Source: Rhizoctonia solani (taxonomy: Eukaryota > Basidiomycota > Agaricomycetes > Cantharellales > Ceratobasidiaceae). Taken from it: a stretch of DNA of 64,000 nucleotides. Positions 31,441 to 42,983 of this stretch are shown piece by piece. The position numbers were made by a program, and so were the translations under genes. The stretch spans positions 1,922,001 through 1,986,000 of the forward strand of contig NC_057383.1 in NCBI RefSeq assembly GCF_016906535.1. Direction: 5' to 3'. Positions within the stretch are counted from its first letter, which is position 1; each line of letters begins with the position of its first letter. The notes under the pieces are model-generated. The model ran no database searches and was not told the origin of the DNA. It was given only the letters and a program-made list of their open reading frames with translations.

Positions 31441-33188
31441 ATGTCTGACTATATTCAGTTGGTGCCATCCATTCTCGTGGAAAGCAGACATGGCGGGCGC
31501 CGTATGCCGGTCGTGGTAAGCGGTCGGCTACGTGGCTTGCTACTGGAACACGATTTATCTCAAAAGTACGCTTGAATTCTAACATCTGGGCTTGGAAAAT
31601 CTCCATAGACCACACGAAGTATCTAATATTGCTACAGACCCACGCTCGCTTAACAAGTCTTTTGCTGGTTTCCGGGACGTACTCGACCCCGTTCGAGGTG
31701 TTGCGCTTCTGGTAAGTGGCTTGGAATTACGTGCTCTATCCCGATTTGACTTATCCCGATATATCTGTGTAGATAACGAATAAATATGAGGGGAGGAATT
31801 GGCCCGATGATTTTAAGCACTCGATGAGCCTTAAAGGCGCCGTCAAAGACTCCATACACATTCGACAATTTCTTGAGAAATTCGGACCCACTATGGGTGT
31901 CAACGCCCAGGCGATCGACGATGCATCGCGCAAGAACATCGTCAGTGTTTTCCACTGATTGTCGTTCGGAGTGGTTCTTGATATGATTGGCACTGATAGG
32001 AGGACCACATCGGGAAAGCTATCGAGAGTTACCCACCGCTGCTGATAACGTATTGTAGGTGCTATCATACGCTATCCTATTTTAGTCTTTAACTTTTTGT
32101 AGTCCAAGGACATGGTCTATATCACCCCGGTATGGTTATATGTGTGTATATTTCAATTACCCCGGAGTGTACACTATACTGAAGCCGCCCTTAGACGTTA
32201 CCAGCGATGGTAGAGAGACTGAAACCTTGGAAGGCCTAACTGCCAAGGTACATTCCACATTTTTGGATAGTAGCTCTCCCTTGACGCTATCTGCAGGAAA
32301 TGGTCAAAATGTTTTCAAAATCGACCCCTGGGACCAAATTGTTGGTGAGTGAATACTTCTCTCGAACATTATAGTCCGCTTACACTCTCTTCGCAGACTA
32401 TTACCGACTTTTGCTATTCCGGCAATGTGTATGGTGGGTATTGCCTATGGTACTTGCTGAAACAGACTTATCAGGCCTTTCAGGTTTAAAGTTCGTATTG
32501 AACTTGGGACAAGATGGAAGTGCGTCTTGGCATAAAACCGACGAGTGCCAGCGGGGCGAGGAAATTGCATCCCCTATGGCATGTTTTCGATCGACTTAGT
32601 TTTCTCCCTGCTAACCCCTGCATTTTATTTTATTTTAGCTCCACATTGCTGGTTCTCTTCGAGAAGAACAAGTCTACGAAACCCGTAACGCAGGTGGTTA
32701 TCTCACCGAAGTCGGTATCTCTTCACCTCTTCCCAATCCGTTGATATAATAGTAACTGATGGTCGAAGCATTAGAGCCTGGCTAATTTAAAAGCAGAACC
32801 CATGTCGCTTCCCCAGATTTTACTCCACCTCCGGTATGTGATGCTAGGAAGACTCTTTCAATTTGATCAAACGTTGATCTACATTGGGTCTAGGGAACGC
32901 GTAGATCATCACCTTTCAATTGCAAAGGAACATCCAAAGTACTCGGGCAAACTCAAGGGGGCCAAGCAGGTACCTCAAGTAAGTGCCATGATATCTACAG
33001 CCTACTACACCGGTCACTCACATTTTCTCCCCGGTTCCAGATCTATAGTAATTATATATGGGTCAGTTGTTAATTCAATGGCTCATCCAGATAACGATTA
33101 ACATAGGTTATTTCTCTCCTAGCCTCTCGATGATCCTGAAATTCTTTCGAAAATTGGCCTTGGGAAGAATGTTCCAATTTCATACTAA
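31441..33188 (+). CDS. Tandem paralogue 1: unrecognised multi-exon gene
   Basis: ATG 31441 (MSDYIQLVPSIL), ending PISY-TAA at 33186-33188. Exons recognised by comparison with the copy at 34727-36332: ITNKYEGRNWP...DSIHIRQFLEKFGP (31772-31944), VQGHG (about 32104), LDVTSDGRETETLEGLTAK (about 32192), LNLGQDGSASWHKT (about 32500), LHIAGSLREEQVYETRNAGG (about 32639), and PLDDPEILSKIGLG at the end (about 33122). The length suggests about 350-400 residues. No signal peptide, membrane span or known catalytic motif is seen. Related to the neighbour by tandem duplication. Confidence 0.55.
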
Positions 33189-34726
33189 TTTGCATTGTGG
33201 ATCACTTTCGGTAGGCACTTTTAAATATTATTGATCGAAGGCTCACGCGTATTTCTAGTGTTTTGTATTCATATGTCATGGTTATATCTCCCCTACCCCA
33301 AGGTATTCGACTTTGTTCAGTTCTTTTTCCTCTTTGGTTTGTCAAGTATAATGTATCAAATGGGTACCTTGGTGTGGTGGGAGGTCGTACATGTAATTTC
33401 TACGAAATACCTTGCCAGCCTTCTAAATATTTCAACAGAGCTTCTAGGAGCAGTGTTATCAGAGGCTCAAACTTGGCGACTGAATAGTCGGGTATTGTGC
33501 GCTTGCGGCCAAACCCACGGCCAAGCCAGACATGTGCCCAGTCTAATCTAGGTACTTAGATACGTCAATCTATATATGATTGTACAAGTTAAGGAAAACT
33601 TCAAGATTGGATGGTTTATTGGCAAGAGGGTTGGGGACCGTCTGACAGACCTTTGATTGTGCACGAGAAACTGGGGGTGGTCTGGATGCGATCTATCCAA
33701 CTGCAAAGGAAATCTCATAGCCCGAAGCCTAGATGCTTTGAGCTTAAATGGTTGGCAAGTGTTTGTGCAGCTCTATGGAGTTAGTTCATATGATCCCCGA
33801 AAAGGATATCGAGACGGTTCGGAAGCCATCGCTGCGAGTAACATCGGTCAAGTTCCGCCATAAGTTCTAGTTAATAACAAAAAAGCAAAGGACAGCTTTA
33901 GCTCCTACGTTCTTGTGATGACCCTCAGGTTCGGTTGGAAGGGTGGAATGCTTCGGAGATGAATTCCAGAATCCCGTAGGCTGTGATATCCAAGTGGTGG
34001 GGGTCGGCTACCTATAGAATATTAACATTTGAATTAATCCGATAAAGAGACTGGGTCTCACAGACTCTTGTTTATTTCGTTAAGCAATGTGAGAAAATAG
34101 GCCGGTCAAGGTCAGGAAACGATCCTGGTGTATATGATATGAAGAGGAAGAAGTTGGCTCTTTTGACATTTTAAAGAGGTGCTGACTGGCAACTATTCTC
34201 TAGCCTGTTAAAAAAACCGGCTGTAGAATATAGGGCAACACCGAGGCCTGTATCACATACCGCGACCGCGGGTTCCAGTGTCAAACGGCAAAAATCTAAA
34301 TAACTAATGCAGTGTTTTTGGTAGTCTGCATCGCAATGACGGCTCTCGATCGCGCGCAAGAGAATTTGAAATTACAGGCGATACTTAAATTACGTTATTC
34401 AATCGACGCGTAGCTTACCCCCACCAGAGGTTTGGACTCGCCCATCGCCCCGTCACAATAGGCTACTTTCTCTCGATCCGCTTCCCGATTGTGCACCGCT
34501 CCTTTGCCATTCATCTGAACCCAGGCAGATCCTTTTGACTTTGATCATGACCGATTGCACTGAGTTCGTACCCACTCATTCAAGTGGATAGCAGAAGTGT
34601 GGATTCCGTATTCCTCCCGTGGTAAGTGGGAGGCGTGCGGCGTTTGCATCTGATCACGGCTTTTACCGACATCGAGCTCGGAATCTAACCTTCGCCTCCG
34701 AAATCATTCACTTAACCACAGTCAAT
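33189..34726. other. Spacer between the tandem paralogues
   Basis: The first 400 bp resemble the 3' flank of the second copy (for example TTATATCTCCCCTACC near 33281 and TTATATTTCCCCTGTC near 36479), so the duplicated unit includes 3' flanking DNA. The rest holds no supported gene. Confidence 0.5.
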
Positions 34727-36332
34727 ATGAATGTCCCGTTGCCACCAGTACCAGCACTAGTCTACACCCACTTAAAAAGTCTCTTGCCGGATTCCCAGGA
34801 GTTCTCGAACCTGCTACTACAGGAGTTTCTCTTTCGGTACGTGATCCAGTGTGTATTGCACATACGATCCCGATATTGATTCTTTGCCCGATGTATTGCT
34901 TGTAGGTGACCAATACTTACCAAGGTATGATTTGGCCGAAGCTGCTGGGAGCCAAAGATGCTCCCATGACCTTGCGGGGCGGACCAGAAGATATTCGCCA
35001 CATACAGGCTTTTCTCAAGCTCATCGCACCAGGGCTTAGGGCTGAGTCAATCGAGAACGCCCAACGCGAGGATATTGTTCGCCCTTTTTGTCGTTATTAG
35101 CTTGTCGTTATTTGCTGACCTAAGTTTCTCCCTTTTAGCGAAATCACATCAAGAGGCTTGTTGACACCCGTCTTTCTCTGCTGGTGACTTATTGTTAGTA
35201 CTCTAGAAACAACTTGTTTCCGCCACTGATCTTGCATAGTTCAAGGACACGGCGAAAATATTTCAAACGGCAAGGACGAAGACTACTCGGTTCGATGTAT
35301 GTATACTTTCACATGGATTGAGGCATCGCTCATACTGGTTTCAGATATTACCGGTGATGCCAAAAAGGATGACGGTTCACTAGAGTACCTAACCGCAGAC
35401 GTATGCTTTCCTGTTTTAGATTCTCTCTACGTCCCTCTCATTGAACTTCCCAATAGGAGTTTATCGAAATGTTCTCGGCGTTCAGCGCTCCTACTATGCT
35501 CGTCGTTAGTTCAATTTCTTTCTGGGCCCCACATACTCTTGCTGAATCTCTCAACTTAGGCTATCACCGACATCTGTCATTCAGGAAATCTATATCGTAC
35601 GTGACCTTCTGACCGTTCTTCCTACTATACAATAATTGAGATCATTTCAGGATTGCAGTTTCGGCTGCTCGTATTGAAGGATGGGACCGCTTTCTGGTGC
35701 GAAACTAAAGAGTGGAATGACGACAACAAGCTTGGTTGGAAGCACAAGATCAATGCACCTATGGTAAAGCTCTAATTCAGTGCTAATTTGCTATATCTCA
35801 ACGTTGTCACATTTCTAAGATTCATATTGCTGGCTCCTACAGATGGCAGCAGGTCTACGAAACCAAAAGTACTGGAGGCTACCTCACCCATGTTTGTACA
35901 TTTGCTGCCGGAATCCACGGACCAGGGACTAATCCACTGCAAATAGAGCTTAGGTAGCTTTAAGGACGTATCAATGACACTCCCTCAACTTTTACTCAAC
36001 CTTCGGTGTGTTTATAGCTGCTTTTAGATTATTGTCACATTGATTTTTTTTTGAATTTAGAGAGTCTGTCAATCGTCATCTAGACAAGGCAAAGGATCAC
36101 CCGAGGAGACCCTTGGATCCATGGATAGCACAAGTCCCTCAGGTACGTGTTTATGATGGGGCTCTAGCGATCATCTGTAGAGCGCTTAAACCCTCTCACT
36201 CTCTTCCAGATGTTTAGCAACCACATGTGGGTTAGTCCTTTTCTTTGGTATACCGGGAATCATATTGATGTATTTGATTAGCCTCTCGACGAGCCAGGAA
36301 TTCTTTCGAAAATCTGCCTTGGCACGGCCTAA
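34727..36332 (+). CDS. Tandem paralogue 2: unrecognised multi-exon gene
   Basis: ATG 34727 (MNVPLPPVPALVYTHLKSLL). Later exons: VTNTYQGMIWPKLLGAK and DIRHIQAFLKLIAPG (34905-35084), VQGHGENISNG (about 35241), DITGDAKKDDGSLEYLTAD (35345-35400), LQFRLLVLKDGTAFWCET (about 35654), IHIAGSYRWQQVYETKSTGG (about 35822), PLDEPGILSKICLGTA, and a stop at 36330-36332. GT-AG introns of about 50-60 nt separate them. Exon order and spacing match the copy at 31441. Product unknown; the conserved GHG and AGS elements could be tested against profile databases. Confidence 0.55.
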
Positions 36333-36971
36333 TCAAATTTCTTCGATTCTGTCGGACTCGGTCTATTGCAGGACCATACTTTTACGCACATGATCTCTCT
36401 GGGCGCATTTCTCTTTTTCTAATACCCATACTATGTTTTGCCATTATGAACACACTGTTATTTCTATGGACCCTTCGCTTATATTTCCCCTGTCTCAAGG
36501 TATTCGTCCGGCCCTGATCTCTTTGAATTGCTTGTTATCTATCTGATGTATACCTTGATGCAGTGGGATCATTTTATGGATGTTGTATATGACTATGCAT
36601 GCTGCATAACGAAGTTACCTTGCACCCGAGCTTCTCCAAAAGTGAATTTGAAGTGACTAAGAGTATTTATCATGTGCACTAGGAAATCCTCTTTAGGGAG
36701 AGTAAATAATCTAGCAAACACATGGACCTGAATTCGACTCCCACCAGAAGACAAATCTGAACATGCTCAGAGGTGTATCTCCAGACATGGAGACCTTTGA
36801 TTGGATTGCTCCATACTGACCCAAACCGGGCTTTTATCGCGAGCTTTTGAGTCACCTAACTGCAAATCTTTTAATCACCGTCTACCTGTCTTGCGTCCTG
36901 CCACTATTAATCAGAGGCTTTCTGTTTTCTCTACACACGATTCCTCAAGCAACGCTTTCTCAGTTGGAAAT
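36333..36971. other. Flank between paralogue 2 and the copia element
   Basis: Duplicated 3' flank of the paralogue up to about 36660, then sequence without recognised features. The copia target duplication GAAAT is 36967-36971. Confidence 0.5.
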
Positions 36972-37242
36972 TGTTGAAATCTTATGTATATAGATGTATA
37001 TAAATGTATTACTAAACTAAACTAAATCGTATACAAAAGTAAAGACAGTAAAAGAGAAGTAGAGATAGAGGGGTTAGGATAGAGGGCTCGTGTGCAGGCC
37101 TTTATATATCCCAAGAAACCTACCGAGTCATATGGTAAATTGCTGCGCATATGACTGCGCACTGAATGACTCGTACTTACTGACTCGATTACTGCGCATA
37201 GAACATACTAGAAGAATCTAGTATTTACAAGATATTTCAACA
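36972..37242 (-). repeat. 3' LTR of the copia element
   Basis: 271 bp, flanked on its inner side by the polypurine tract AAGGGGGAG (minus strand, 37251-37243). Confidence 0.93.
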
Positions 37243-37365
37243 CTCCCCCTTAATCGAGTAAGTGTCGATACATTCAATTAATTCAATCTTATTCATTTAC
37301 AATCGTTACAGATCCCAGTTTCATTATTTCAGTTATTCGTGTAATTAAAATCTTCAGCTAATTAA

Positions 37366-40300
37366 TTATCCTTCGCTCATCGGCTTGCCCATGATTCCTT
37401 GCATTAGATAACTAAACTGTGGTGCGGGTAACGCTTTAGTAAAAGCGTCGGCTAAGTTTTCTTTAGTTGGTACGTACAGTGTAGCTACCTTGCGTTTCTC
37501 TATGAGATCTCGCATGAAGTGGTGTCGGATGTCGATGTGTTTCGATCGTCCATGGAATTGCAATTCTTCGGACAGAGCGAGCGCAGCGAGGTTGTCTGAA
37601 ACAATTAATGTTGGTGTGTCAGCAACGTATTGTAATTCCTCAAAAAATTGACGGAGCCACATAGCTTGAGTACATGCGTGAGATAACGCCATATACTCCG
37701 CTTCCATTGTCAATAAGGCAACAGTTGCTTGCTTCTTAGCTGACCAAGATATAGCAGCTCCTCCAAGCATAAACACATGACCGGAAACAGACTTACAATC
37801 TAGTAAGTTGCTTCCCCAATTGGCGTCGGAATAGCCTAATTTGCCAAAGTCTTTGTTTGATCAGCAATATGTTATCCCAAGAGCCGGTGTGCCCTTTAGG
37901 TAGCGTACTAGGCGCTTAACTGCTGTCACGTGCGCCGGACCAAAGCACAAAGTAAATTGTGCAAGGTGTGCAACAGCGTAAGCTATGTCTGGTTGTGTGC
38001 ATAGGGCGGCATACAGTAGCTTACCAATGTATGTACCATAATTGAACTTTGGTTTGACTCCTTTGTATTGAGTGAGTTGTACGGTTGGGCTAAAAGGAGT
38101 GTTGGCAGGGTAAGCTTCTGCAAGGCCTGCATAATCAACTAGTGAGTTAATATATGCTGCTTGGTTGAGTGTGATGATGCCATTCTTACGATTGCGTTGG
38201 AATGCTATTCCAAGGAAGTGATGTATTGGTCCAAGGTCGCGCATGTCCTGGACACGGTCACATGACCAGTACAAGTGGTTGCATGCTGGCCCAAGCCCAA
38301 ATTTGGGGGGTAGCAGGTGTAATCATGGGTTGTCAGCAGAGGAATAATAGGGCTCTATGGCTTAGTGGTCAAGCTGGTTCAATTCTGGCTAGTTCTATTT
38401 TCCTCTGTTTATGACAGCGCATGTCAAATGCGCGCAAGAGTTTGGATATTGTAATATCAGAGTGGTTCAGCAATGATATGACAATTGAATTGTCAACATG
38501 TGTAGCTATGATTGACACACACAGCTCACCGTTAATGTTGTTGATTTGGTGGTATACACATGCGTTGGTAAAGCATGGTGTGTATCCAATTGCTTTCAGC
38601 TTTGTGTTGTATAGTTTATTCCACATCCGTCCTGCTTGTTTCAGTCCGTAAATTGATTGCTTTAATTTTAACACTTTGTTTGTACCGTCGCTAAAATAAG
38701 GGATTTGCTGCATGTATAAATCTTTGTTGACTTCGGCGTGTAGGTAAGCCGAGTTTACATCAAGCTGTCGTATATCCCAATCGTACTGGTTAGCGATTGA
38801 TACAAGCGTACGGATTGAATCAAGACGTACAACGGGTGCAAATGTCTTGTCAAAATCAATGCCAGGTTGCTGACTAAATCCTTGGGCTACGAGTCTTGCC
38901 TTGTGTCGGATGGGTGTGCCGTTCTTGTTGTGCTTGAGTACAAGGACCCATTTGTTCCCCATTGCCTTGCGTTCGGGTGGTAAGTCTGTTAGTTTGTACG
39001 TTCCCATTTGTTCAAGGGTGCTGACCTCCTTGGCCATCGCCTTCCACCATTCCTCTGCGTTTGGCCCGGATAGCGCCTCCGCAACGGTAGGACTGTTGGT
39101 CGTCGGCGTTGGCGGTTCATTGTTGATGAACGTCCACGTTGGTTCCATATCTCCGGACAACGCCAAGGTGGGGTTCGGCTGTTTGGGGATCAATGGTTCA
39201 TTGAGGTATAGCTGTTTGAATTGTTTGCAAAGTTTGTCGATGGTTGGTTCGGGTGTTGTTGGGGTGACCATTGAGTAGGTAAGGTCCGGGGTGCCGGTAT
39301 TGGTGGGTAGTACAGTGGAGGGACTGTCAAAGAAGTTGTATGCGCTAGGTACAGTGTTGTCAGAGCTATTGGGGTTGCTGGGCGTGATAGGGACATTGGA
39401 GAACTCTATTAAAAGGTTAGTAGTTTTGTTCTTTGGCTGAGAACCTGACTGACCGGACATGGGAGGGTGCTGGATCTTGAGGGTAATCCCTCCTCGCACG
39501 TTGTTGAGTTTGATGGGAGCAACGTTAGGATTCCGACTGCGGGTTTGGACTCCTGCGTTGTCGGTTCCGGACGTAAGTGTGTTGAGTTGTTGTAGTGCAT
39601 TCGTAGTTGCGCTAGGGTTAATGCGCATAGCAGAGTGAGAACGAGTAGTATAAGGTTTAAGTACGTTATTGTGAGTGAGTTTTGTTGGTTTGTTGGATGC
39701 TTTTTGTTCAATCTTAGGCTCACTTTTTATATCTACAGGTTTGTTTGAGTCACTCTTTTCTTCCTTGCTGACTGTATGCACTCCCCCTGTTCCAGCAGGT
39801 TCTTTTGGTTGTTCCGCAGCGCTGTTGGCATGAGTCATCTCCCCCTCAGCGGGCGGAGCAACTGTATCTCCCCAATCCTGGTTGATTCCGGGTTCTTCAC
39901 TAACCGTGTTTACTCTTGGAAAGGTAATGTTCCTTGAGTGTAATATCCTGTTCAGTCCTGATTTGTAGTATCTCCAGCTTTTGCCTTGTACTTCCAATAT
40001 TCCAATGAATATTGCTTGGAATGCTTTCGCGTCTAACTTAGATCGATCTCCGGTTTGATCTAGTACGTAGCATTTACTTCCCCACGGTCTTAATGTACTA
40101 ACATTTGGTTTCTTGCCCCAAAATGACTCAAATGGAGTCATCCAAAACGTTCTGTGCACTTGTGTTGGAACTTGATTCTTAAGGTAACAGGCGTATGCAA
40201 TTGCCTTGTTCCATAGGAATTTTGGCGCGTTTGACTCGAGCATCATTGCTTGCGCCTTATCGGTGAGTGTCCGGTTTAATCTCTCAGCTATACTGTTTTG

Positions 40301-42283
40301 CTGAGATGAATGCGGGGCCGTTGTTTCTAATATTGTCCCTTTCTGTGCTGCATACTCAATCCATTCTTTGTTCACAAACTCGCCTCTGTTATCAAAACGG
40401 ACTTTCTTTATTTTCTTTTCTTTTTGTGTATTTAACATTGCTTCGAATGCCTTATATTCATTCAGCGTTTTGTCTTTGTGCCTAAGGAATCCCAGGCGAG
40501 TAAATCTTGTAGCTACGTCTGTGAATGATACATAGTATCTGTATTGGCTGATTGAGAGTGTATGCGCGGGTCCCCATACATTGGTAACTATTAACTCACC
40601 AATATCGGATATTTTTGTTGCCAATTCATTCGGATATGGTCGTGTATGTGCCTTTGCTTGTATGCATACTTTGCATTTGAAGTTGAGTCCTTCTTTGTCT
40701 TCATTTATTTCCATTCCTTTGATTGCTTTGGTGCTTTTCAGGCGTTGGAGAGCTTGCGGACTAATATGTCCTAGCGTTTTGTGCCATTTGAACCAAGTTC
40801 AACCGGTTTGTTTCATCAGCGCCAACTCATTGGTTGTTTTCTTCATTCTTGCTGTTTCCTTACTAACTGCTGTTCCACTGATTTTCCATAAATTTCCGTG
40901 TTTGCGATCACTCAGTTTTGATCCGTAAGTGATCAGATCATTGTTTGCACCGTATATGACTAATTGGTCCCAATCCATTGATATCCAATAGCCTTTATCG
41001 GTTACTAGCAATAAGCTGATAAGGTTTGCCGGGGAGCTCGGCACATATGCTACATTAGTAAGTTTGATACTTCTATATTCATCTTTGTCTGGGTTGGCTA
41101 AGCATAATAGCTCCACTGTACCTTGGCCCAATATGGGCTCCTTACCAGTCACGCCTGTAACATATCCTGTTGATTGATTATACTCACTGAATAGGCTTCT
41201 ATTGTTTGCTATGTGAGTTGTTGTTCCACTATTGGCGATCCAGGTGTTTGTTGGCTTACTTCCATATATATTCAAATTCTCAAGGGTCGAGAACGCGTAG
41301 TTGGCACTGCTGTTATTGTCCTCAACGGCTATATGCGTCCTTGCATTGCCGTTTTGGGCTTTGTTTGGTGCGTTGAACTTTCTATTTGTTCCTTTGCCAT
41401 TGTTCTGACCGGGTTTGTATGCACCTCCACCTGGGCCCCTACATTTGGCTGCCCAGTGTCCTATCTTACCGCAGTTGTTGCATTTAGACTTGGACTTATC
41501 TGGTCCCTTACTGCCGGTACGTATAGGTTTATTGAAGCTTGCTTTGTTTGTACTAAAGAATGCTTTCCCTTCTGGGTTTTGGGCATTCTTTCTATGTGCT
41601 TCGGCTGTTATGCGCAATCTAATGTCATTTACTTGGTTTGATAACGCGCTGTTATCTTGTAAATCGAATTGGAAACTTACTGATTGGGAGAATGAATCCC
41701 ATGAGTCAGGTAAGCTTGCAATCAATGTTGTGATCCAGTTGGCTTCAGTGCATGAGCCGGGACTAATATTGTTTATTCGCTGGAACCATCCGCGCATGCG
41801 TTGGATGTGTTCCTCAATGTCTTTGCCATCAGTCATTTGGTGACTGAAAAACTTTCTTTGTAGGTCAATGAGTCCGACCGTTCCCTTGACTTGGTAAGTT
41901 GTTGCGAGGGCATTCCAAGCGTTGGCGGACGTTGTGCATCCTTGTATTAGGTTTAGTACACTTCCGTCAACTCTTAATCTTATATTAGATAATGCTTTTT
42001 GGTCGGCTTTAACCCATTTTGTGTATTCGTCGTTAGTTGCTGTATATTCATAGTCGGGCAATGGTTTGCCCTCGTCATCTTTCCGGTTTCTTTTGGTTTT
42101 CAGTACAGTCTTGCTAGGTGCAATAATCGTCTTGTTTACGTAGCCATATAGATCAAGATCTGATAATATGTCTTCCATCTGTATGCGCCACATATTATAA
42201 TTCTCAGTTCCCCAAAGGGGTGCAATCCGGTGCGTTCCGCTAGCTGCACCGGGGGCTGAAGTGCTTGCTACAGCTTTGGCCAT
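37366..42283 (-). pseudogene. gag-pol of the copia element with catalytic losses
   Basis: ATG at 42283 (MAKAVASTS). Gag domain, zinc knuckle CNNCGKIGHWAAKC (about 41480-41437), protease with TWIANSGTTTH where the catalytic Asp is Asn (41233-41231), then TGA at 40801-40799 where GRTWFKWHKTLGH would be expected. Integrase: HHCC region, TNVWGP with Asn for the first catalytic Asp (40582-40580), VRFDN, and ERLNRTL. RT: RQLDVNSAYLHAEV and IATHVDNSIV with Asn for the second Asp of the VDD box (38491-38489). A 169-bp insertion (38416-38248) splits RT. RNase H: MEAEYMALSHA and KHIDIRHHF, stop at 37366. Each Asp to Asn is GAT to AAT after a C, a CpG transition on the other strand. Confidence 0.92.
38248..38416. 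mobile_element. 169-bp insertion in copia RT with a 9-bp target duplication
   Basis: The reading FDMR-DLGPIHHFLG of the copia RT is interrupted. GCGCATGTC occurs on both sides (38239-38247 and 38417-38425). Near its right end TGGCTTAGTGG (38358-38368) resembles a Pol III box A and GGTTCAATTCT (38374-38384) a box B, but they are only 16 nt apart start to start, too close for a working tRNA promoter. No terminal inverted repeats are obvious. It may be a short SINE-like or other non-autonomous insertion. Confidence 0.6.
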
Positions 42284-42349
42284 GTTTAATGTACTCAAGT
42301 AAGTGTGTTATATATCTATCTATCTACAGTTGGTTATTGAGCGTACAAT

Positions 42350-42363
42350 CGGGGCTCATAACC
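42350..42363 (-). other. Primer-binding site complementary to the initiator tRNA anticodon loop
   Basis: Directly after the 5' LTR the minus strand reads GGTTATGAGCCCCG. Its complement GGGGCTCATAACC is the anticodon stem-loop of initiator tRNA-Met (CAU anticodon). This is the half-tRNA priming mode known for Drosophila copia. Confidence 0.75.
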
Positions 42364-42634
42364 TGTTGAAATCTTATGTATATAGATGTATATAAATGTA
42401 TTACTAAACTAAACTAAATCATATACAAAAGTAAAGACAGTAAAAGAGAAGTAGAGATAGAGGGGTTAGGATAGAGGGCTCGTGTGCGGGCCTTTATATA
42501 TCCCAAGAAACCTACCGAGTCATATGGTAAATTGCTGCGCATATGACTGCGCACTGAATGACTCGTACTTACTGACTCGATTACTGCGCATAGAACATAC
42601 TAGAAGAATCTAGTATTTACAAGATATTTCAACA
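42364..42634 (-). repeat. 5' LTR of the copia element
   Basis: 271 bp, identical to the other LTR except at two CpG-type sites (CATATAC against CGTATAC; TGCGGG against TGCAGG). Confidence 0.93.
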
Positions 42635-42983
42635 GAAATTACATTCTGGGAGCACTTATAATTAGCATACACACATCGGGCCTATCCCTGCGAACGATCT
42701 GGTTTCTTTTCTTCACAGAACCACATTGTGTAGTTTAATCGCATTCTCCCTTCTACAGCCTACACCACACCCCAAGTCGAATCTCGAACCTCAGTTCGGG
42801 CGGCCCACCTGTGAATCTTACTCTGGGTTGGGTAACTCTTGATCCGCTTTCGTTGATCTATGACCGTGAGATATGTTACATTTCTCTTCTCAGGTGAATA
42901 GCACGCACAAATCAAGTATTTCCTTAGTAAGTCAAATGGGTTGGTTGGTTATGAATACTTGAAGTAGTCAGGTTTGCACTATT

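Larger units (their letters stand above)
36972..42634 (-). mobile_element. Ty1/copia LTR retrotransposon, minus strand, inactivated
   Basis: 271-bp LTRs at 36972-37242 and 42364-42634 with ends TGTTGAAAT...ATTTCAACA and TSD GAAAT (36967-36971, 42635-42639). The LTRs differ at two sites only, both CpG-type. On the minus strand: 5' LTR, primer site, one gag-pol reading frame (protease, integrase, RT, RNase H), polypurine tract (37251-37243), 3' LTR. Integrase before RT is the copia order. Broken by a TGA, three catalytic Asp losses and a 169-bp insertion. Confidence 0.95.

Noticed and set aside
38358..38384. tRNA gene suggested by box A/box B-like motifs
   Set aside because: Only 16 nt separate the boxes and no cloverleaf can be formed.
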